Shown here piece by piece: positions 2,750 to 5,616 of a stretch of 5,616 nucleotides of DNA. Below the pieces are notes generated by a model that did no database searches, was not told the DNA's origin, and saw only the letters and a list, made by a program, of their open reading frames with translations. The stretch's first letter is position 1. Each line of letters opens with the position of its first letter. Origin of the DNA: Streptosporangiaceae bacterium (GTDB lineage: Bacteria > Actinomycetota > Actinomycetes > Streptosporangiales > Streptosporangiaceae); assembly GCA_030050125.1 (NCBI GenBank), contig JASIJN010000085.1, forward strand, positions 1-5,616, read 5' to 3'. The position numbers and the translations under genes were made by a program.

Positions 2750-5616
2750 GTGGCCTTCCGACACGCTGGCCATTCCCGGCCGCCGGCCGGCCGCCCCGTT
2801 GTGCTACCCCGGTGGACCAGGTTCGTGCTGCCGGGCCTCGTGGCGCTGATCGCGCTCATCGTGATCATCGGCGTGGCCGCCGGGATCTGGACCGACTTCC
2901 TGTGGTTCCGCTCGGTCCACTACAGCTCGGTCTTCGACATCACCTACGGCGTGAAGTGGGTCCTGTTCGCCGTCGCCGCGGTGTTCATGATGACGACGAT
3001 CACCGTCAACATCCGGCTCGCCTACCGGCTGCGGCCCGAGCGCCCGCCGGCCTCGCCGGAGCAGCAGGGCCTGCAGGCGTACCGGTCGGCCATCGACCCT
3101 CGCCGCAGGCTGGTGGCCGGGGTCGTGGTCGGCCTGATCGGGCTCATCTCCGGGCTGTCCGCGGCCGGGAGCTGGCGCACCTGGCTGCTGTTCGCGAACC
3201 GGACCCCGTTCGGGGTCAAAGACCCGCAGTTCCACCTGGACCTGTCGTTCTTCGTCTTCGACTACCCGTTCATCCGGATGGTGCTCAGCTACCTGTTCGC
3301 GGCCGTGCTGCTGTCGCTGCTGCTCGCGGCGGCCGTGCACTATCTCTACGGCGGGCTGCGGCTGCAGGTGCGCGGCGAGCGCGCGACCCAGGGCGCCCGG
3401 GCGCACCTGTTCGTGCTGGCGGGCGTCTTCGTGCTGCTCAAGGCCGTCGCGTACTGGGTGGACCGGTACGGCATCGACTTCTCGCAGCGAGGCGTGGTGC
3501 AGACCGGCGCCTCCTACACCGACGTGAACGCCGTGCTGCCGGCCAAGACCGTCCTGGCCGTGATCGCGGTGATCTGCGCCGCGCTGTTCTTCGCCGGCGC
3601 GATCCGGCGCAACGTGATGCTCCCGGCGGTGGGGTTCGGCCTGCTGGTGCTGTCCGCGGTGATCATCGGCGGGGTCTATCCGGCGATCGTCCAGCAGTTC
3701 GTGGTCAAGCCCAACGAGCTGGCCAAGGAGGGACCGTACCTGACCAGGGAGATCAACAGCACCCGGCTCGCCTACGGGCTCACCCACGTGCAGATGATCC
3801 CGTATTCGGCGGTCTCGGCCGAGTCGGCGGCGCCGCTGGCCCAGCAGGCGGCCGCGCTTCCCGACGTCCGCGAGCTGGACCCGGGCGTGGTGTCCGCCTC
3901 GTTTCAGCAGCTGCAGCAGGTCAAGGGGTACTACACGTTCCCCGGCGTGCTGGCGGTCGACAGGTACCAGGTCGCGGGCAGCACGGTGCCGCAGGACATG
4001 ATCGTCGGCGTCCGGGACATGTCGGGCCCTCCGGCCGGCCAGGACAACTGGATCAACAGCCACCTGGTGTACACGCACGGGTTCGGTTTCGTGGCCGCGT
4101 CGGCGGACACGTCGTCGGGAGGCGGCAACCCGGCGTTCACCGAGAGCGACATCCCGCCGTCCGGCGAACTGCGGGTAACCCAGCCCAGGGTGTACTTCGG
4201 CGAGGGGGAGACCAGCTACGCGATCGTCGGCGGCCACCAGCTCGAGCTCGATTACCCCAATGACAGCGCCAGCGGCCAGGCGAACACCACCTACCGGGGC
4301 GGCGGAGGCGTCCCGGTCGGCTCGCTGCTGAACCGGGTGCTGTACGCGATCAAGTTCCGCGAGTTCAACATCCTGCTGTCCGGGGCCATCGACGGCAACT
4401 CGAGGATCATGTACGTCAGGGACCCGCTGTCCCGGGTGGAAAAGGTCGCCCCGTTCCTCACCCTGGACGGCAATACCTACCCGGTGGTGGTCGGCGGCCA
4501 GATCCTCTGGGTGGTCGACGCCTATACGACCACCGACAACTACCCCTACTCCCAGCGGCTGAGCCTGCAGCAGGCCAGCGCGAACAGCTACAGCCCTGGC
4601 GGCTCGGTCGTCGGGCCTGCCAACCAGGTCAACTACATCCGCAATTCGGTCAAGGCCGTGGTGAACGCCTACACCGGAGCGGTCACGCTGTACCAGTGGG
4701 GTGGCAACGATCCGGTACTCGACGCCTGGAAGAAGGCCTTCCCCGGGGTAATCAAGCCGCAGAGCGCGATACCGGCCGACCTGCTGCCGCACCTGCGCTA
4801 CCCGCCGGTCCTGTTCGAGGCGCAGCGCGAGATCCTGGCCCAGTATCACGTGACGCAGGCCCCGGAGTTCTACGGCGGGCAAAACTTCTGGTCCGTGCCC
4901 ACCGACCCGAGCGGCACCAACCCGAATTCGTCCAGCCAGCCACCGTACTACCTGACCATGACGATGCCCGGGCAGCCGCAGCCGGAGTTCTCGCTGACCA
5001 CGACGCTCACGCCCCGGGGCAGGGCGAACATGGCCGCGTTCATGGAGGTCGACAGCAACCCGCAGAGCCCCGGGTTCGGCACCATCCGGGTGCTGCAGTT
5101 GCCCCAGGACACCACCATCCGGGGGCCGCAGCAGGTGCAGAACGACTTCGAGTCCAAGGCCGCGGTCGCCTCCGAGCTGAGCCTGCTGCGCCAGGAAGGG
5201 TCCCACGTGACCGAGGGGAACCTGATCACCCTCCCGGTGGGCGGAGGACTGATCTACTTCGAGCCCGTGTACGTGTCGCAGGCGGCGGCGGGCAGTTCCG
5301 GCGCCTACCCGACCCTGCAGGACATGCTGGTGTACTACAACGGGCAGATCGGGTTCGCGCCCACGCTGGCCGGGGCCCTGGCGCAGGTGTTCGGCACGTC
5401 GCCCGCCCCGGCCACGACCGGGACCAGCCCGCCGAGCAGCGCCCACGGCGCCGCGGCGAGCCCGCTCGTGCTCGAGTACCTGGAGCAGGCCGAAGCCGAC
5501 TACAGCGCGGCGCAGGCGGCGCTGCGCAGCGACAACCTCGCCGCGTACGGCAGCGACCTGGCCCAGATGAAGGCGGCGCTGGACGACGCGAAGGCCGCGG
5601 CGCAGGGCGGCACGAC
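2750..5616 (+). CDS. UPF0182 family (PF03699, COG1615) large membrane protein, 3'-truncated by the window end
   Basis: Translation from GTG 2750 is uninterrupted for 955 codons to the window edge with no stop. Known members are about 980-1000 residues (for example Rv3193c and Rv0064 of M. tuberculosis), so only a short tail should be missing. About seven membrane segments are visible near residues 25-46, 69-88, 121-141, 174-198, 217-236, 266-284 and 290-312. After the first comes the family signature WTDFLWFRSVHYSSVF (47-62). The rest, from about 313, is a large hydrophilic domain, probably exported. Its conserved motifs include GPYLTREINSTRLAYG (328-343), NWINSHLVYTHGFG (433-446), QPRVYFGE (478-485), a DPLSRVEKVAPFLTLDG block (about 558-574), VVDAYTTTDNYPYSQR (588-603) and NYIRNSVKAVVNAY (628-641). 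A Pro/Ser/Thr/Ala linker (885-903) leads to an Ala-rich, probably helical C-terminus. The molecular function is unknown. The upstream PDZ-Lon protease gene is a conserved neighbour. Identification is firm; any role is not. Confidence 0.94.
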   Translation, partial: MAFRHAGHSRPPAGRPVVLPRWTRFVLPGLVALIALIVIIGVAAGIWTDFLWFRSVHYSSVFDITYGVKWVLFAVAAVFMMTTITVNIRLAYRLRPERPPASPEQQGLQAYRSAIDPRRRLVAGVVVGLIGLISGLSAAGSWRTWLLFANRTPFGVKDPQFHLDLSFFVFDYPFIRMVLSYLFAAVLLSLLLAAAVHYLYGGLRLQVRGERATQGARAHLFVLAGVFVLLKAVAYWVDRYGIDFSQRGVVQTGASYTDVNAVLPAKTVLAVIAVICAALFFAGAIRRNVMLPAVGFGLLVLSAVIIGGVYPAIVQQFVVKPNELAKEGPYLTREINSTRLAYGLTHVQMIPYSAVSAESAAPLAQQAAALPDVRELDPGVVSASFQQLQQVKGYYTFPGVLAVDRYQVAGSTVPQDMIVGVRDMSGPPAGQDNWINSHLVYTHGFGFVAASADTSSGGGNPAFTESDIPPSGELRVTQPRVYFGEGETSYAIVGGHQLELDYPNDSASGQANTTYRGGGGVPVGSLLNRVLYAIKFREFNILLSGAIDGNSRIMYVRDPLSRVEKVAPFLTLDGNTYPVVVGGQILWVVDAYTTTDNYPYSQRLSLQQASANSYSPGGSVVGPANQVNYIRNSVKAVVNAYTGAVTLYQWGGNDPVLDAWKKAFPGVIKPQSAIPADLLPHLRYPPVLFEAQREILAQYHVTQAPEFYGGQNFWSVPTDPSGTNPNSSSQPPYYLTMTMPGQPQPEFSLTTTLTPRGRANMAAFMEVDSNPQSPGFGTIRVLQLPQDTTIRGPQQVQNDFESKAAVASELSLLRQEGSHVTEGNLITLPVGGGLIYFEPVYVSQAAAGSSGAYPTLQDMLVYYNGQIGFAPTLAGALAQVFGTSPAPATTGTSPPSSAHGAAASPLVLEYLEQAEADYSAAQAALRSDNLAAYGSDLAQMKAALDDAKAAAQGGT

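Noticed and set aside
2812..4263. A 483-codon plus-strand frame overlapping the UPF0182 gene
   Set aside because: It is a shifted-frame shadow with an Arg/Gly/Pro-rich translation and no recognisable domain. The frame starting at GTG 2750 continues through it and to the window end with conserved motifs.
2804..5446. An 880-codon open frame on the minus strand, apparently the longest ORF of the region
   Set aside because: Its codons are exact complements of the UPF0182 codons, so it stays open simply because the plus-strand gene has no TTA, CTA or TCA codon there. It ends exactly at the CTA leucine codon 19 of the real gene. The predicted protein is Arg/Gly/His/Asp-rich and low in complexity, with no family motif, while the plus strand encodes clear UPF0182 motifs.

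Overview
This window reads as a chromosomal housekeeping segment from a high-GC actinobacterium. The evidence is a strongly G/C-biased third codon position, GTG starts, a shortage of TTA/CTA/TCA codons, and a gene set typical of Actinobacteria. All four genes lie on the plus strand. I see no mobile element, tRNA, rRNA, CRISPR array or phage gene. Genus cannot be fixed from the sequence.

Layout: (1) bases 1-1035, the 3' part of an atypical short-chain dehydrogenase/reductase (SDR) or NAD-dependent epimerase-like protein, missing only its first few residues and ending in a hydrophobic segment plus five arginines; (2) bases 1032-1089, a degenerate 15-bp tandem repeat that begins inside that gene's stop codon; (3) bases 1105-1533, moaE, the catalytic subunit of molybdopterin synthase, with its catalytic residues intact; (4) bases 1543-2574, a membrane-anchored PDZ plus Lon-type (S16) serine protease of the YlbL/DdcP family, with its Ser-Lys dyad visible; (5) bases 2575-2749, a 175-base spacer with short palindromes and candidate promoter elements; (6) bases 2750 to the window end, a nearly complete UPF0182 (PF03699) membrane protein with about seven N-terminal membrane segments and a very large exported domain. 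Its frame is open through base 5616 and its stop lies outside the window.

The protease followed by the UPF0182 protein is an order I recall from other actinobacteria (Rv3194c-Rv3193c in Mycobacterium tuberculosis). Both proteins should act at or outside the cytoplasmic membrane. MoaE is a cytosolic cofactor enzyme, and no other Mo-cofactor gene is visible here. The close spacing of moaE and the protease gene (9 bases) suggests shared transcription. However, moaE and the protease gene each carry a TANNNT box exactly 6 bases before a start codon and lack a Shine-Dalgarno sequence, which is how leaderless actinobacterial transcripts look.

I do not see a clearly new biological system. The points most worth a second look are the paired leaderless-type starts, the protease/UPF0182 pairing, the SDR without a YxxxK motif, the in-frame stop-codon repeat, and a possible ECF-sigma promoter in front of the UPF0182 gene.
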